A DNA stretch of 64,000 nt from Bog-756 sp963738545 (GCA_963738545.1 CAVTXA010000008.1:744001-808000), one strand, 5' to 3'; counted from the first letter of the stretch, positions 8,059 through 17,564 are shown. Notes: generated from the letters alone by a model not told the origin. Numbers and translations are program-made.

Positions 8059-10833
8059 ATGAGCGTGCTCACGAAAGTCCTCCGCGCCGGTGAGGGCAAG
8101 AAGGTCCGTCGTCTGGCCGAACTGGTGCCGTTGGTCAACGCCCTCGAACCGGAGATGGAGGCCCGCTCGGATGACGAGCTGGCTGCTCTGACCCCCGTGT
8201 TCCGAGAGCGGCTGGACAACGGGGAGACGCTCGAGGACCTCTTGATCGAAGCGTTCGCCCTGGTGCGAGAGGCCGCCTGGCGGGTACTCGGCCAGCGGCA
8301 CTTCGACGCCCAGCTGATGGGTGGGATGGCCCTCCACTTCGGATGGATCGCCGAGATGAAGACCGGCGAAGGCAAGACCCTGGTCTCGACGCTCCCGGTC
8401 TACCTCAACGCGCTGGAGGGCAACGGGGTCCACGTAGTGACGGTGAACGACTACCTGGCCACCCGGGACTCGGAGTGGATGGGGCAGCTCCACCGGTTCC
8501 TCGGGCTCACGGTGGGCCGCGTCGGTCCGGACATCGACGAGGCCGAGGCTAAGCGCGCCGCCTACGCCGCCGACCTCACCTACGGCACCAACACCGAGTT
8601 CGGCTTCGACTACCTCCGCGACAACATGGCCCGCTCCAAGGAGGCCATGGTGCAGCGTGGCCATCACTTCGCCATCGTCGACGAGGTGGACTCCATCCTC
8701 ATCGACGAAGCCCGGACCCCGCTCATCATCTCCGGACCCGCCGCCGAGTCAGCCCAGCTCTACTACCAGTTCGCCGGCATCGTACGGACCCTGCGGGCCG
8801 AGGACGACTACGAGGTCGACGAGGAGAAGCGCATCGTCGTCCCCACCGAGGCCGGGATCGAGAAGGTCGAGAAGCAACTCGGGGTGGGCAACCTCTACGA
8901 CGCCGTCTCGGTCAACTATGTGCACCATCTCACCCAGGCTCTCTACGCCAAGGAGCTCTACCGCCGGGACAAGGACTACCTGGTGGCCCAAGGCGAGGTG
9001 AAGATCGTCGACGAGTTCACCGGGCGGACCCTCGACGGAAGGCGTTGGTCGGACGGCCTGCACCAGGCCGTGGAGGCCAAGGAGCGCGTGCGGATCAAAG
9101 AGGAGAATCACACCTGGGCCACGGTGACCCTCCAGAACTACTTCCGGCTCTACACCAAGTTGTCCGGGATGACCGGGACGGCCGACACCGAGGCCTCGGA
9201 GTTCGCCAGCACCTACGAGCTGCCCGTGGTTCCCATCCCCCCCAACAAGCCGCTCATCCGCGAGGACAATCCGGACCTCATCTACAAGTCGGAGGAGGCG
9301 AAGTTCAACGCCGTCGTGGAGGACATCGCCGAGCGCCACAACGAGGGCCAGCCGGTCCTGGTGGGCACGGCGTCGGTGTCCAAGTCCGAGCACCTCTCGA
9401 GGCTGTTGGAGAAAAAGGGGATCCCCCATGAGGTCCTCAACGCCAAGCAGCACTTCCGAGAGGCCGAGATCGTGGCCCAGGCGGGCCGGGTGGGCGGGGT
9501 CACCGTGGCCACCAACATGGCCGGTCGTGGCGTCGACATCATCCTCGGGGGGAACCCCGAGTTGCTGGCCCTCCGGGAGGCCAACGCCCGGGGGCTCGAC
9601 CTCACCACCGAGGAGGGGGCCGCCGAGCTGAAGAGCATCGAGGCCGAGTTCGAGACGGTGTGTGCCCGGGAGGCCGACGAGGTGCGGGCCGCAGGCGGCC
9701 TCTACGTCCTGGGTAGCGAGCGGCACGAGAGCCGGCGCATCGACAACCAGTTGCGGGGTCGCTCGGGCCGCCAGGGCGACCCGGGCGAGAGCCGGTTCTT
9801 CCTGTCCCTCGAGGACGACCTCATGCGCCTGTTCGCCACCGGTGCCATGAACTGGGTGATGGGGCGGGCGCTGCCTGACGATGTGCCCATCGAGGCCAAG
9901 ATGGTGACCAAGGCCATCGAGCGGGCCCAGAACACCGTCGAGGGCCGCAACGCCGAGTCGCGCAAAGACGTCCTCAAGTACGACGACGTCATGAACGAAC
10001 AGCGCAAGGTGATCTACCGCCGGCGGTACCAGATCATCGAGGGCGAGGACCTGCGAGACGAGACCGTGGAGATGCTCGAGCACACCATGACCGGACTGGT
10101 GGCCTCCTCGTGCCCGTCGGACTACCCCGAGGAGTGGGATCTCTCCGGGCTGATCACCGAAGTCATCCAGTACTACCCGACCAAGTTCGTGGCCGACGAC
10201 CTGGCCGGTGCCACCACGGTGGGCCAGGTCACCGAGAGCATCCTCACCGAGGCCCTCGACCTCTACGCCGAGCGGGACGAGACCATCCCCGGCGGGGAGG
10301 AGATCGCCCGACAGCTCGAGCGGGACATCATGCTCCAGATCATCGACCAGCGGTGGCAGGACCACCTGGCCGAGATGGACTACCTCCGCGAGGGGATCAA
10401 CCTCCGGGCCATGGGAAACCAGGATCCGCTGGTCGCCTACCAGCGGGAGGGCTTCGCCATGTTCGGCAAGCTGATGGAGGGCATCAGCGATGACTACCTG
10501 CGCTACGTGTTCCACGTGCAGGTACTGGCCGAGCCCGCACCCGAACCCGATCTCGAGCGGGCCAACTACCTGGCCGCCGACGATCCGGTCCAGGGTGACG
10601 GGGCCATCACCGCCGCCTTCGCTGCCGCCACGCCGGCCGAGCTCGAGGAGGCCGCGGCCGCCATCGGGCTGCCCGGGGGGAACGGCCACGAGGCCGGGAT
10701 CACCAATCACCTGGGCGATGACGGCGAGACCCAGGTCCCCATCGTGAAGTCCGAGCGCGAGAAGATCGGCCGGAACGACCCGTGCTGGTGCGAGAGCGGC
10801 AAAAAGTACAAGTTCTGCCACGGCGCCAACTGA
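8059..10833 (+). CDS. secA: Preprotein translocase ATPase SecA
   Basis: A 924-residue motor ATPase of the Sec pathway, pushing unfolded preproteins through SecYEG at the cytoplasmic membrane. Visible landmarks: Walker A MKTGEGKTL near residues 99-107, TYGTNTEFGFDYLRDNMA, the DEVD Walker B near 209, the preprotein crosslinking region, TNMAGRGVDIILGGNPE in the second nucleotide domain, SGRQGDPGESRFFLSLEDDL, and a C-terminal SEC-C zinc motif CWCESGKKYKFCH. Length and zinc tail match the housekeeping SecA1 type. The C-terminal linker before the zinc motif is rich in Ala and Glu. prfB begins two bases after the stop. No second secA is present in the window. Confidence 0.98.
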   Translation: MSVLTKVLRAGEGKKVRRLAELVPLVNALEPEMEARSDDELAALTPVFRERLDNGETLEDLLIEAFALVREAAWRVLGQRHFDAQLMGGMALHFGWIAEMKTGEGKTLVSTLPVYLNALEGNGVHVVTVNDYLATRDSEWMGQLHRFLGLTVGRVGPDIDEAEAKRAAYAADLTYGTNTEFGFDYLRDNMARSKEAMVQRGHHFAIVDEVDSILIDEARTPLIISGPAAESAQLYYQFAGIVRTLRAEDDYEVDEEKRIVVPTEAGIEKVEKQLGVGNLYDAVSVNYVHHLTQALYAKELYRRDKDYLVAQGEVKIVDEFTGRTLDGRRWSDGLHQAVEAKERVRIKEENHTWATVTLQNYFRLYTKLSGMTGTADTEASEFASTYELPVVPIPPNKPLIREDNPDLIYKSEEAKFNAVVEDIAERHNEGQPVLVGTASVSKSEHLSRLLEKKGIPHEVLNAKQHFREAEIVAQAGRVGGVTVATNMAGRGVDIILGGNPELLALREANARGLDLTTEEGAAELKSIEAEFETVCAREADEVRAAGGLYVLGSERHESRRIDNQLRGRSGRQGDPGESRFFLSLEDDLMRLFATGAMNWVMGRALPDDVPIEAKMVTKAIERAQNTVEGRNAESRKDVLKYDDVMNEQRKVIYRRRYQIIEGEDLRDETVEMLEHTMTGLVASSCPSDYPEEWDLSGLITEVIQYYPTKFVADDLAGATTVGQVTESILTEALDLYAERDETIPGGEEIARQLERDIMLQIIDQRWQDHLAEMDYLREGINLRAMGNQDPLVAYQREGFAMFGKLMEGISDDYLRYVFHVQVLAEPAPEPDLERANYLAADDPVQGDGAITAAFAAATPAELEEAAAAIGLPGGNGHEAGITNHLGDDGETQVPIVKSEREKIGRNDPCWCESGKKYKFCHGAN

Positions 10834-10834
10834 C

Positions 10835-11995
10835 ATGACCCCGGCAGAAGGTGGTGGACGGGGATCGGGGGAGCCCGACCGCGTCGACATCCCCGAGGCC
10901 CTGGCCTCGCTCGCCGAGCGGCTGGCCGAGGCGGAGCACTTCCTCGGCCGGGACCAGCTCCTGGAACGTCGGACCGACCTGGAGAAGGCGGCCTCCGAGC
11001 CGGGGCTGTGGGACGACGCCGACCATGCCCGGGAGGTGACGACCGAGTTGGGTCGGGTCACCGAGGACCTCGACCAGCTGGGGGCACTGGCCGGGCAGCT
11101 CTCCGATGCTCGGACCCTCAACGAGCTCATCGAAGAGGAGTCCGACGACTCGTTGCGTCCCGAGGTGGAGGAGCTGCTCGCCGACCTCGACCGCCGCATC
11201 GGTGCCATCGAGCTCCGCTCACTGTTCGCCGGTCCCTACGACGACGGTGACGCCGTGGCCGAGATCCACGCCGGGGCCGGAGGTACCGACGCCCAGGACT
11301 GGGCCGAGATGATGCTGCGGATGTACACCCGTTGGGCCGAGCGGCGCGGCTTCGACCTCGAGGTGGAGGAGGCCACGCCGGGCCAGGAGGCCGGCCTGCT
11401 ATCGGCCACCTTCATCGTGAAAGGTCGCTACGCGTTCGGACTCCTGGCCGCGGAGCGTGGGGTTCACCGACTGGTCCGCATCTCACCGTTCGACGCCCAG
11501 CACCGGCGCCAGACCAGCTTCGCCTCCCTCGACGTCGTGCCCTTCCTCGAGGACCTCTCGGGTGTCGTCGAGATCGACGAGAAGGACCTTCGGGTCGATA
11601 CCTACCGCTCGTCGGGCGCCGGCGGCCAGCACGTCAACAAGACAGACTCGGCAGTCCGATTGACCCACCTGCCCACCGGCATCGTGGTGACCTGCCAGAA
11701 CCAGCGCAGCCAGACCCAGAACAAGGCCAAGGCCATGCAGGTACTCGGGGCCAAACTGGCCGAGCGCCAGCGGGCCGAGCACCAGGCCACCTTGGACCAG
11801 CTGGCCGGGGTCCGCACCGACAACGCCTGGGGAAACCAGATCCGGTCCTATGTCATGGCCCCGTACCAGTTGGTCAACGACCACAGGAACGACGCGGAGA
11901 CCGGGAATGTGGAAGCGGTGCTGGACGGTGATCTCGACGCCTTCATCGAGGCCGAGCTGCGCCGGCAGGCCGAGGAGCGTCGTACGCGGGGCTGA
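10835..11995 (+). CDS. prfB: Peptide chain release factor 2
   Basis: A 386-residue class I release factor that reads UGA and UAA. The tripeptide SPF near residue 217 is the RF2 stop-codon discriminator, and GAGGQHVNKTDSAVR near 262-276 holds the universal GGQ that triggers peptidyl-tRNA hydrolysis. The gene is one open frame from ATG, so the programmed +1 frameshift that autoregulates prfB in many bacteria is absent, as often seen in actinobacteria. The N-terminal 20 residues are Gly/Asp-rich and poorly conserved, and the true start could lie slightly downstream at the first conserved helix. It sits directly behind secA and precedes ftsE, a classic actinobacterial order. Confidence 0.97.
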   Translation: MTPAEGGGRGSGEPDRVDIPEALASLAERLAEAEHFLGRDQLLERRTDLEKAASEPGLWDDADHAREVTTELGRVTEDLDQLGALAGQLSDARTLNELIEEESDDSLRPEVEELLADLDRRIGAIELRSLFAGPYDDGDAVAEIHAGAGGTDAQDWAEMMLRMYTRWAERRGFDLEVEEATPGQEAGLLSATFIVKGRYAFGLLAAERGVHRLVRISPFDAQHRRQTSFASLDVVPFLEDLSGVVEIDEKDLRVDTYRSSGAGGQHVNKTDSAVRLTHLPTGIVVTCQNQRSQTQNKAKAMQVLGAKLAERQRAEHQATLDQLAGVRTDNAWGNQIRSYVMAPYQLVNDHRNDAETGNVEAVLDGDLDAFIEAELRRQAEERRTRG

Positions 11996-12067
11996 AAGGA
12001 ACCGTCGCCTTCGGTCGCGCGTCATCGGAGGTCAGGGGGGCTGAACCAAATCGGCTATCGGTGGAGG

Positions 12068-12073
12068 TAGCAT
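12068..12073 (+). promoter_or_regulatory. -10-like TAGCAT for ftsEX
   Basis: TAGCAT lies 58 bases before the ftsE ATG, leaving an untranslated leader, in contrast to the leaderless genes elsewhere. It is the best -10 candidate in the prfB-ftsE gap. Confidence 0.35.
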
Positions 12074-12131
12074 TGCCGAGAATGCGAACTCCACTCTGCA
12101 CTCGCCGCGCGTCGACTGTGAGGTCCTCCTC

Positions 12132-12923
12132 ATGATCAAGTTCCAGAACGTCACCAAGACGTACAAGGGCTCGACCGTCGCCCTCAACGACTGCTCGGTC
12201 GAGATCGACAAGGGTGAGTTCGTGTTCCTGGTCGGCCCGTCCGGCTCGGGGAAGACCACCTTCATCCGGCTCCTGCTCCGCGAGGAGGTGCCCGACTCCG
12301 GTCGCATCTGGGAGGCTGGCAAGGAGATCGGCCACCTGGCCAAGTGGAGGATTCCCTATCTCCGTCGCAACATCGGCTGTGTGTTCCAGGACTTCCGGCT
12401 GCTCCCCAACAAGTCGGTGTTCGAGAATGTGGCCTTCGCCCTCGAAGTCATCGGCCGGCCCAAGCACGTCATCGCCACCCAGGTGCCCCAGGTCCTGGAT
12501 CTGGTCGGGCTGACCAAGAAGCGGGACAACCTTCCCCACGAGCTCTCGGGTGGCGAACAACAGCGGGTGGCGGTGGCCCGCGCCTTCGTGAACCGACCGC
12601 TCATCCTGCTGGCCGACGAACCGACGGGCAACCTGGACCCGACGACCAGCCTCGGCATCATGAAGCTCCTCGACCGCATCAACCGCACCGGCACGACGGT
12701 GATCATCGCTACTCACGACGCCGGCATGGTGGACCAGATGCGGCGACGGGTCATCGAGCTCGACCGCGGCCTGCTGGTGCGGGACCAGGCGCACGGCGTC
12801 TACGGGATCGACAGCGCCACCGCGGCGGCCGGAGCCGGCTCGCCCACCGGCACCATGGTGGAGCACGCCCCGACGGCGCTGCCCGTCGACGAGATCCCCG
12901 ACAGCTTCGCCGCCCGCACCTGA
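12132..12923 (+). CDS. ftsE: Cell division ATP-binding protein FtsE
   Basis: A 263-residue ABC ATPase that works with FtsX at the septum to control peptidoglycan hydrolases. Walker A GPSGSGKTT near residue 35, the Q-loop in CVFQDFRLL, the signature LSGGEQQR near 138, Walker B ILLADEPT near 158 and the switch His in IATHDAGMVD are all intact. It begins MIKFQNVTKTYKG, typical of FtsE. The protein is about 35 residues longer than the usual 222-229; the extra C-terminal tail is Ala/Pro-rich and has no recognisable fold. The stop overlaps the start of ftsX (TGATG), so the pair is coupled. Confidence 0.97.
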   Translation: MIKFQNVTKTYKGSTVALNDCSVEIDKGEFVFLVGPSGSGKTTFIRLLLREEVPDSGRIWEAGKEIGHLAKWRIPYLRRNIGCVFQDFRLLPNKSVFENVAFALEVIGRPKHVIATQVPQVLDLVGLTKKRDNLPHELSGGEQQRVAVARAFVNRPLILLADEPTGNLDPTTSLGIMKLLDRINRTGTTVIIATHDAGMVDQMRRRVIELDRGLLVRDQAHGVYGIDSATAAAGAGSPTGTMVEHAPTALPVDEIPDSFAART

Positions 12924-13813
12924 TGCCTGTCTCCGCCGGCTACGTCTCGAAGGAGGCCGCCACCAATCTGTGGCGCAACCGTCTGATGACGGTCGCCGCC
13001 ATCCTCACGGTGGCGGTGTCCCTGGCCCTCGTGGGCTCCTCGTTGCTGCTCAAGCAGGGCGCGTCACAGGCCACCGTCCAGTGGCAGGACGGAGTGTCGA
13101 CCATCGTCTGGGTCAAGCCGACGGCCGGCACCAGTCTCACCACATCCATCGGTACCGAGCTGGGGCAGTCGCCCTACGTGAAGCACTGCACCTATCGCAC
13201 CCAGGCCTACGACTACAACGAGGCCAAGACCATCCTTCCGGCCGATGAGCTCGACGCCACCACGCAGTCCGACTACCCGTCGTCCTACCGGTGCGTGCTG
13301 AACGATCCGTCGCAGGCCTCGGCCGTCTACCAGACGTTCATCTCCAAGCCCGGCGTGGCCACGGTCAAGTACCCCGGCCAGCAGATCAAGACCATGCAGA
13401 GCGTGATCAGGATCTTGCAGTGGGTCTTCCTGTCGGTGGCCGTGGTGCTGTTGCTGTCCGCCTCGGTCCTGATCTTGAACACCATCCGGATGGCCATCTT
13501 CGCCCGACGCCGTGAGGTGTCGGTCATGAAGCTGGTCGGTGCGACCAACTGGTTCATCCGGTTGCCGTTCATGGCCGAAGGCCTGATCCAGGGGCTGGCC
13601 GGGGCGGCGGTCGCCGTACTGGTGGTGTTGGCTCTCTACTACGGCATCGGGCTGGACACGACCAAGACGGCCGCCAATCAGGGGAGCATCATCGCCCAGA
13701 TGTCCCTGGGCGGGTGGGAGGTCGCCGGCACGTGCATCCTGGTGGCCGTGGTGGGCATCGTCGTCGGCGTGGTGGGCTCGGCCTTCGCCGTCCGCCGCTT
13801 CCTCGACGTCTGA
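12923..13813 (+). CDS. ftsX: Cell division permease-like protein FtsX
   Basis: A 296-residue membrane partner of FtsE. One helix lies near residues 21-42, then an extracytoplasmic domain of about 120 residues (the part that contacts cell-wall hydrolases or their activators), then three more helices near 164-188, 218-241 and 263-290. The cytoplasmic loop ARRREVSVMKLVGATNWFIR after the second helix is the coupling loop of FtsX/MacB-type permeases. The ATG overlaps the ftsE stop. The extracellular domain contains two Cys (near residues 92 and 114 by eye) that could pair. smpB, which often follows ftsX in actinobacteria, is absent here. Confidence 0.96.
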   Translation: MPVSAGYVSKEAATNLWRNRLMTVAAILTVAVSLALVGSSLLLKQGASQATVQWQDGVSTIVWVKPTAGTSLTTSIGTELGQSPYVKHCTYRTQAYDYNEAKTILPADELDATTQSDYPSSYRCVLNDPSQASAVYQTFISKPGVATVKYPGQQIKTMQSVIRILQWVFLSVAVVLLLSASVLILNTIRMAIFARRREVSVMKLVGATNWFIRLPFMAEGLIQGLAGAAVAVLVVLALYYGIGLDTTKTAANQGSIIAQMSLGGWEVAGTCILVAVVGIVVGVVGSAFAVRRFLDV

Positions 13814-13883
13814 CCCCGACGCCCGGCGGTCTCCCGGTCCGACGCCGTCCGCCTCGACCGGTCCGGCGAGCGTCCTCCTGACG

Positions 13884-14846
13884 GTGTCAAGACTCCCCGC
13901 TGTTCCGATGGATGCCCTCGACCAGGTATCGGACTGGCCCGTGGACCGTGCCGCGGTCGCCGTCTTCGGGTTCGGTGCCCGATCCTGGGCGCCGGGTCGG
14001 CACGACATCGAGGTACTGGGGACCGTCGGCGACACCGGCGAACCGTTCCCCTGGGCCTCGGTGACCAAGCCGGCCACCGCGTTGGCCGTGCTCATCGCCG
14101 TGGAGGAGGGGACCCTGTCCCTCGACGAGCCGGCTGGTCCTCCGGGCAGCACCGTGCGCCATCTGCTGGCCCACACCTCGGGACTGGCCCCTGAGGGCGG
14201 CGCCGTCCTGGCCGCACCCGGACGCCGCCGTATCTACTCGAACGCCGGCTACACCCTCCTCGGCGAACTCCTCGCCCGGCGCGGCGGCCTCCCGTTCGCC
14301 GACTATCTGGGCCAGGGGGTGCTCGAGCCCCTCGGCATGTCGGGAACGTCCCTGGCCGGGGCCGAGGGGGGCGCGATTGGCGAGAACGAGCGCGGGGTCG
14401 GCACCCGGACGGGTCGCTCCGACGACGCCGGCGGGAGCCCGGCCGCCGCAGGGTTGACGGGACCCCTGGAGGACCTGGTGGCTTTGGGGTGGGAGTGGGC
14501 TTCCCCGACGCTGGTCTCGCCCGAGACCCACCGGACGGCCACCTCGGTGCAGTATCCCCGGGCCGCCGGCGTGCTGCCGGGATTCCAGCGCTTCGACCCT
14601 TGCGAATGGGGACTCGGTGTGGAGATCCGGGGCGACAAGCGGCCCCACTGGACCGGAGGGGCCAACGCGCCGGGGACCTACGGGCACTTCGGCCGGAGTG
14701 GGTCGTTCCTGTGGGTGGATCCGGTGGCCGGCGTGGCCTGCGCCGGGCTCGGCGACCGTCCGTTCGGCCCCTGGGCGGCACAGGCCTGGCCGGCGTTGGC
14801 CGATGCCGTCCTGGCCGAGGTGGCGGCCCGTGGCCACGCCCGGTGA
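13884..14846 (+). CDS. Serine hydrolase of the beta-lactamase/EstB family
   Basis: A 320-residue protein with the three catalytic motifs of class C-type serine hydrolases: SVTK (nucleophile Ser near 59), YSN near 118, and HFGRSG near 269 in place of the KTG box. No signal peptide is evident, so it is probably cytoplasmic and more likely an esterase or peptidase than a drug-inactivating beta-lactamase. The His-for-Lys change in the third motif is known from several esterases of this fold. The start used is GTG 13884; an ATG at 13908 (MDALDQVS) is an equally good choice. It stands alone between ftsX and an rmlA-like gene; substrate unknown. Confidence 0.82.
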   Translation: MSRLPAVPMDALDQVSDWPVDRAAVAVFGFGARSWAPGRHDIEVLGTVGDTGEPFPWASVTKPATALAVLIAVEEGTLSLDEPAGPPGSTVRHLLAHTSGLAPEGGAVLAAPGRRRIYSNAGYTLLGELLARRGGLPFADYLGQGVLEPLGMSGTSLAGAEGGAIGENERGVGTRTGRSDDAGGSPAAAGLTGPLEDLVALGWEWASPTLVSPETHRTATSVQYPRAAGVLPGFQRFDPCEWGLGVEIRGDKRPHWTGGANAPGTYGHFGRSGSFLWVDPVAGVACAGLGDRPFGPWAAQAWPALADAVLAEVAARGHAR

Positions 14847-14892
14847 GGACCCGATGACGCCCGCACGCCACGATCGGGCGCGCGAACCCCGT

Positions 14893-14898
14893 TAGGCT
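14893..14898 (+). promoter_or_regulatory. -10 box TAGGCT, leaderless type
   Basis: TAGGCT ends 7 bases before the ATG of the RmlA-like gene at 14906. Confidence 0.5.
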
Positions 14899-14905
14899 TC
14901 GCGCC

Positions 14906-15649
14906 ATGAAGGGCGTCATCCTCGCCGGCGGTACCGGCTCGCGGCTCCATCCACTCACGCGGATCACCAACAAGCACCTGTTGCCGATCTACGACCGCCC
15001 CATGATCAACTGGGGGATCGAGGCGCTGGTGAACGCCGACATCACCGAGATCATGCTGGTCACCGGGGGAACCCACGCCGGTGAGTTCCTCCGCCTCCTG
15101 GGCAACGGCCAGGAGTTCGGCATCGACCGGCTGAGCTACGGCTACCAGGACCGTCCCGGTGGTATCGCCGAGGCCCTGGGACTGGCCGCCCGGTTCGTCG
15201 ACGGTGAACCGGTCCTGGTGATGTTGGCGGACAACATCGTCGAGCGCTCCATCAAGCCCATGGTCGACGCCTTCAAGGCCGACTCCCACGGGGCCAGGAT
15301 CCTCCTCACCCCGGTGGAGGAGGACGAGCATCTCCGCCACCTCGGCGTCCCCACCTTCGATGACGACCGACGGGTGGTGGGGATCGTCGAGAAGCCCGAG
15401 CATCCCGACTCCAAATTCGGGGTGACGGGCATCTACTGCTACGACGCCGACGTCTTCGAGGTCATTCCCACCCTGGTCCCCTCGGGGCGAGGTGAGCTCG
15501 AGATCACCGACGTCAACAACTACTACATCGGGCAGGGCACGATGGCCTACGACATCCTGGACGGGTTCTGGGGTGACGCCGGCGAATCGATCGATGCCTA
15601 CTATGCCGTCAACGACTTCGTCCGGAACCACGGAGCCAACAAGGGGTAG
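14906..15649 (+). CDS. RmlA-like sugar-1-phosphate nucleotidyltransferase (short form)
   Basis: A 247-residue NTP-transferase. It opens KGVILAGGTGSRLHPLT, the nucleotide-binding loop with catalytic Arg, then NKHLLPIYDRPMI, GGIAEALGLA, the metal site LADNIVE (usually LGDNIF in RmlA) and VEKPEHP. These are the hallmarks of glucose-1-phosphate thymidylyltransferases, but the protein lacks roughly 40 C-terminal residues that form the regulatory tail in long RmlA. It may therefore use another NTP or sugar. No rmlB, C or D gene is adjacent, so the pathway (dTDP-rhamnose or another activated sugar) is not shown by context. Confidence 0.85.
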   Translation: MKGVILAGGTGSRLHPLTRITNKHLLPIYDRPMINWGIEALVNADITEIMLVTGGTHAGEFLRLLGNGQEFGIDRLSYGYQDRPGGIAEALGLAARFVDGEPVLVMLADNIVERSIKPMVDAFKADSHGARILLTPVEEDEHLRHLGVPTFDDDRRVVGIVEKPEHPDSKFGVTGIYCYDADVFEVIPTLVPSGRGELEITDVNNYYIGQGTMAYDILDGFWGDAGESIDAYYAVNDFVRNHGANKG

Positions 15650-15664
15650 GCGGGCGGGGCCGGT

Positions 15665-17302
15665 CTAGGTCAACAGCACGCCGGCCCACTCCGCCGACTC
15701 GGCGCGGTGGCGGGCGTAGTCCACCTTGCCGGCGGGGGAGCGACCGATGGTCGTGACGAATCGGACCCGACGCGGTGCCTTGTACCCGGCCAGGTGGGCC
15801 TTCACGTGCTCGACGACGATGTCAGGGGTGAGTGCCTGGGGTGCGGTCCCGGGGGCCAGCTCCACCACAGCCACGATCTCCTCGCCGAACCGCTCGTCGG
15901 GAATACCCACGACCACCGCGTCGGCCACGACGTCGATGGTCTTGATCGCCTCTTCCACCTCTTCGGGGTAGACCTTCTCGCCTCCGGTGTTGATGACTAC
16001 CGAGCCCCTGCCCAGAAGGTGGATCGAACCGTCCGCCCCCACCTCGGCGTAGTCGCCGGGCACCGAGTAGCGGACACCGTCGATGATCCGGAACGTGGTG
16101 GCCGACTTGGCTTCGTCCTTGTAGTAGCCGAGGGGGATCCGGCCCCCCAAGGCGAGCACGCCGCTGGCCCCCGACCCGGGTTCGACGTCCCGACCGTCGG
16201 CGCCGAGCACCCGCACCTCGGGACCGAGGGTGAACCGTGCCGTCCGGGCCGACGAGGCCCCCGAGGAGACCGAGGTGCCCATGCCGAGGGCCTCCGACGA
16301 GGAGAAGGCGTCGACCAGCAGCATCCCGGGATAGTGCCCGAGCAGGCCCTGCTTCGTGGCCTCGCTCCACATCACGCCCGAGGAGATGATGCCCACCAGA
16401 CTGGTCAGGTCCCAACGCCCCGGGTGGGCATCGAGCGAAGCCAGAATGGGCTTGGCGAACACATCACCCACGATGACCAGGGCATTGACCTGTTCCCGCG
16501 TCACCGTGTCGAGGAGCTCGACCGGATCGAACTGCCGGGAGGTGAGGGTGACAACCCTCCCGCCTTCGCTCAGGCACTCGAGGGCGGTGAAGCCGCCGGT
16601 TCCGTGCATGAGCGGGCAAGCCGGGAGCAGCGTCATGCCCCGACCACTCCGTTCCAGCTCGGACCGGACATCGTCGGGCCCGCCGTCTTCGGGATAGCGG
16701 CGAAATCCGCCGCCGTTGAGACGGGCGAAGAGGTCGTCCTGTCGCCACATCACCCCCTTGGGCATCCCGGTCGTGCCTCCGGTGTAGAGCATGTAGACGT
16801 CGTCGGGGGTCCGGGCCCACGGCACCACCAGCCGTTCGGGGGCCCCGGCCGTCGATGCGGCCTCCTCGTAGGGCACGGCCCAGGCTGGACAGGGGGCCGT
16901 GCCATCGTCGACCCACAGCCACGACCGGATGCCGGGCACCCGCGACCGGATCCCCTGGATCCGCTCGACGAACGTGCCGTGGAACACCACGGCCACGGTG
17001 TCAGCGTTCTCCCACAGGTACACGAGCTCGTCGTCGGCGTAGCGGTAGTTGGTGTTGATGGGCACCAGACCGAGCTTGAGACAGGCGAAGGTGGACTCGA
17101 GGTACTCCGGGCCGTTGTAGAGGTAGAGGCCCACCTTGTCCTGGTGCCGCACGTCCCGGGCCAGCAGCCACCGAGCCAGGCGCTCAGCACGCCGGTCCAG
17201 TTCGGACCACGTTGTCGTGCGGTCACCGTGGGAGAGGGCGGGTGCGTCGGGCAGCACGTCGGCCACCGTCTCCCAGACGTCGGCGAAGATCCACTGGCTC
17301 AC
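15665..17302 (-). CDS. Acyl-CoA synthetase (AMP-forming, FadD-like)
   Basis: A 545-residue ANL-superfamily ligase that activates a carboxylic acid to acyl-CoA through an acyl-AMP. The AMP-binding loop YTGGTTGMPKGVMWRQ lies near 171, DAFSSSEALGMG is the adenine-binding region, YSVPGDYAEVGADG contains the conserved Asp, and GRGSVVINTGGEKVYPEEVE is the hinge and A8 motif, with catalytic Lys in SPAGKVDY near the C-terminus. The MWRQ after the P-loop is typical of actinobacterial FadD enzymes acting on branched or sterol side-chain acids. The GTG at 17302 is chosen: GGGGAG sits just upstream and the family begins near SQWIFADVWE; the frame stays open farther upstream. It diverges from an acyl-CoA dehydrogenase, suggesting a common catabolic task. 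Confidence 0.92.
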   Translation of the reverse strand: MSQWIFADVWETVADVLPDAPALSHGDRTTTWSELDRRAERLARWLLARDVRHQDKVGLYLYNGPEYLESTFACLKLGLVPINTNYRYADDELVYLWENADTVAVVFHGTFVERIQGIRSRVPGIRSWLWVDDGTAPCPAWAVPYEEAASTAGAPERLVVPWARTPDDVYMLYTGGTTGMPKGVMWRQDDLFARLNGGGFRRYPEDGGPDDVRSELERSGRGMTLLPACPLMHGTGGFTALECLSEGGRVVTLTSRQFDPVELLDTVTREQVNALVIVGDVFAKPILASLDAHPGRWDLTSLVGIISSGVMWSEATKQGLLGHYPGMLLVDAFSSSEALGMGTSVSSGASSARTARFTLGPEVRVLGADGRDVEPGSGASGVLALGGRIPLGYYKDEAKSATTFRIIDGVRYSVPGDYAEVGADGSIHLLGRGSVVINTGGEKVYPEEVEEAIKTIDVVADAVVVGIPDERFGEEIVAVVELAPGTAPQALTPDIVVEHVKAHLAGYKAPRRVRFVTTIGRSPAGKVDYARHRAESAEWAGVLLT

Positions 17303-17551
17303 GTTCCACTCCCCACTCCCGGACTCCCGGCACCGGGAGCCCGCTGTCTGCCACGGCCACCGGCGGACCCACGACCACCGATGCCCTCGTCCCCACCGCC
17401 GGTCCCGTCCGTCCGGCATCCGACGGCCCATCGTCACGTTCGTCGGTTCCGTGACGCCCCGGCGGGCCCACGACATCCCGACGAGGCCGTGCGGCACGAG
17501 CAGACGAACACGGACTGGCGGCCGGCACGAGACGGCCGGAGCGAACCAGCC

Positions 17552-17557
17552 TACGCT
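17552..17557 (+). promoter_or_regulatory. -10 box TACGCT, leaderless type
   Basis: TACGCT ends 7 bases before the ATG of the acyl-CoA dehydrogenase at 17565, inside the 262-base divergent intergenic region shared with the acyl-CoA synthetase. Confidence 0.5.
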
Positions 17558-17564
17558 GACGGCG

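Noticed and set aside
10835..10930. Programmed frameshift in prfB
   Set aside because: The gene is one continuous frame from its ATG; no in-frame TGA or CTTTGA-like slippery site is present.
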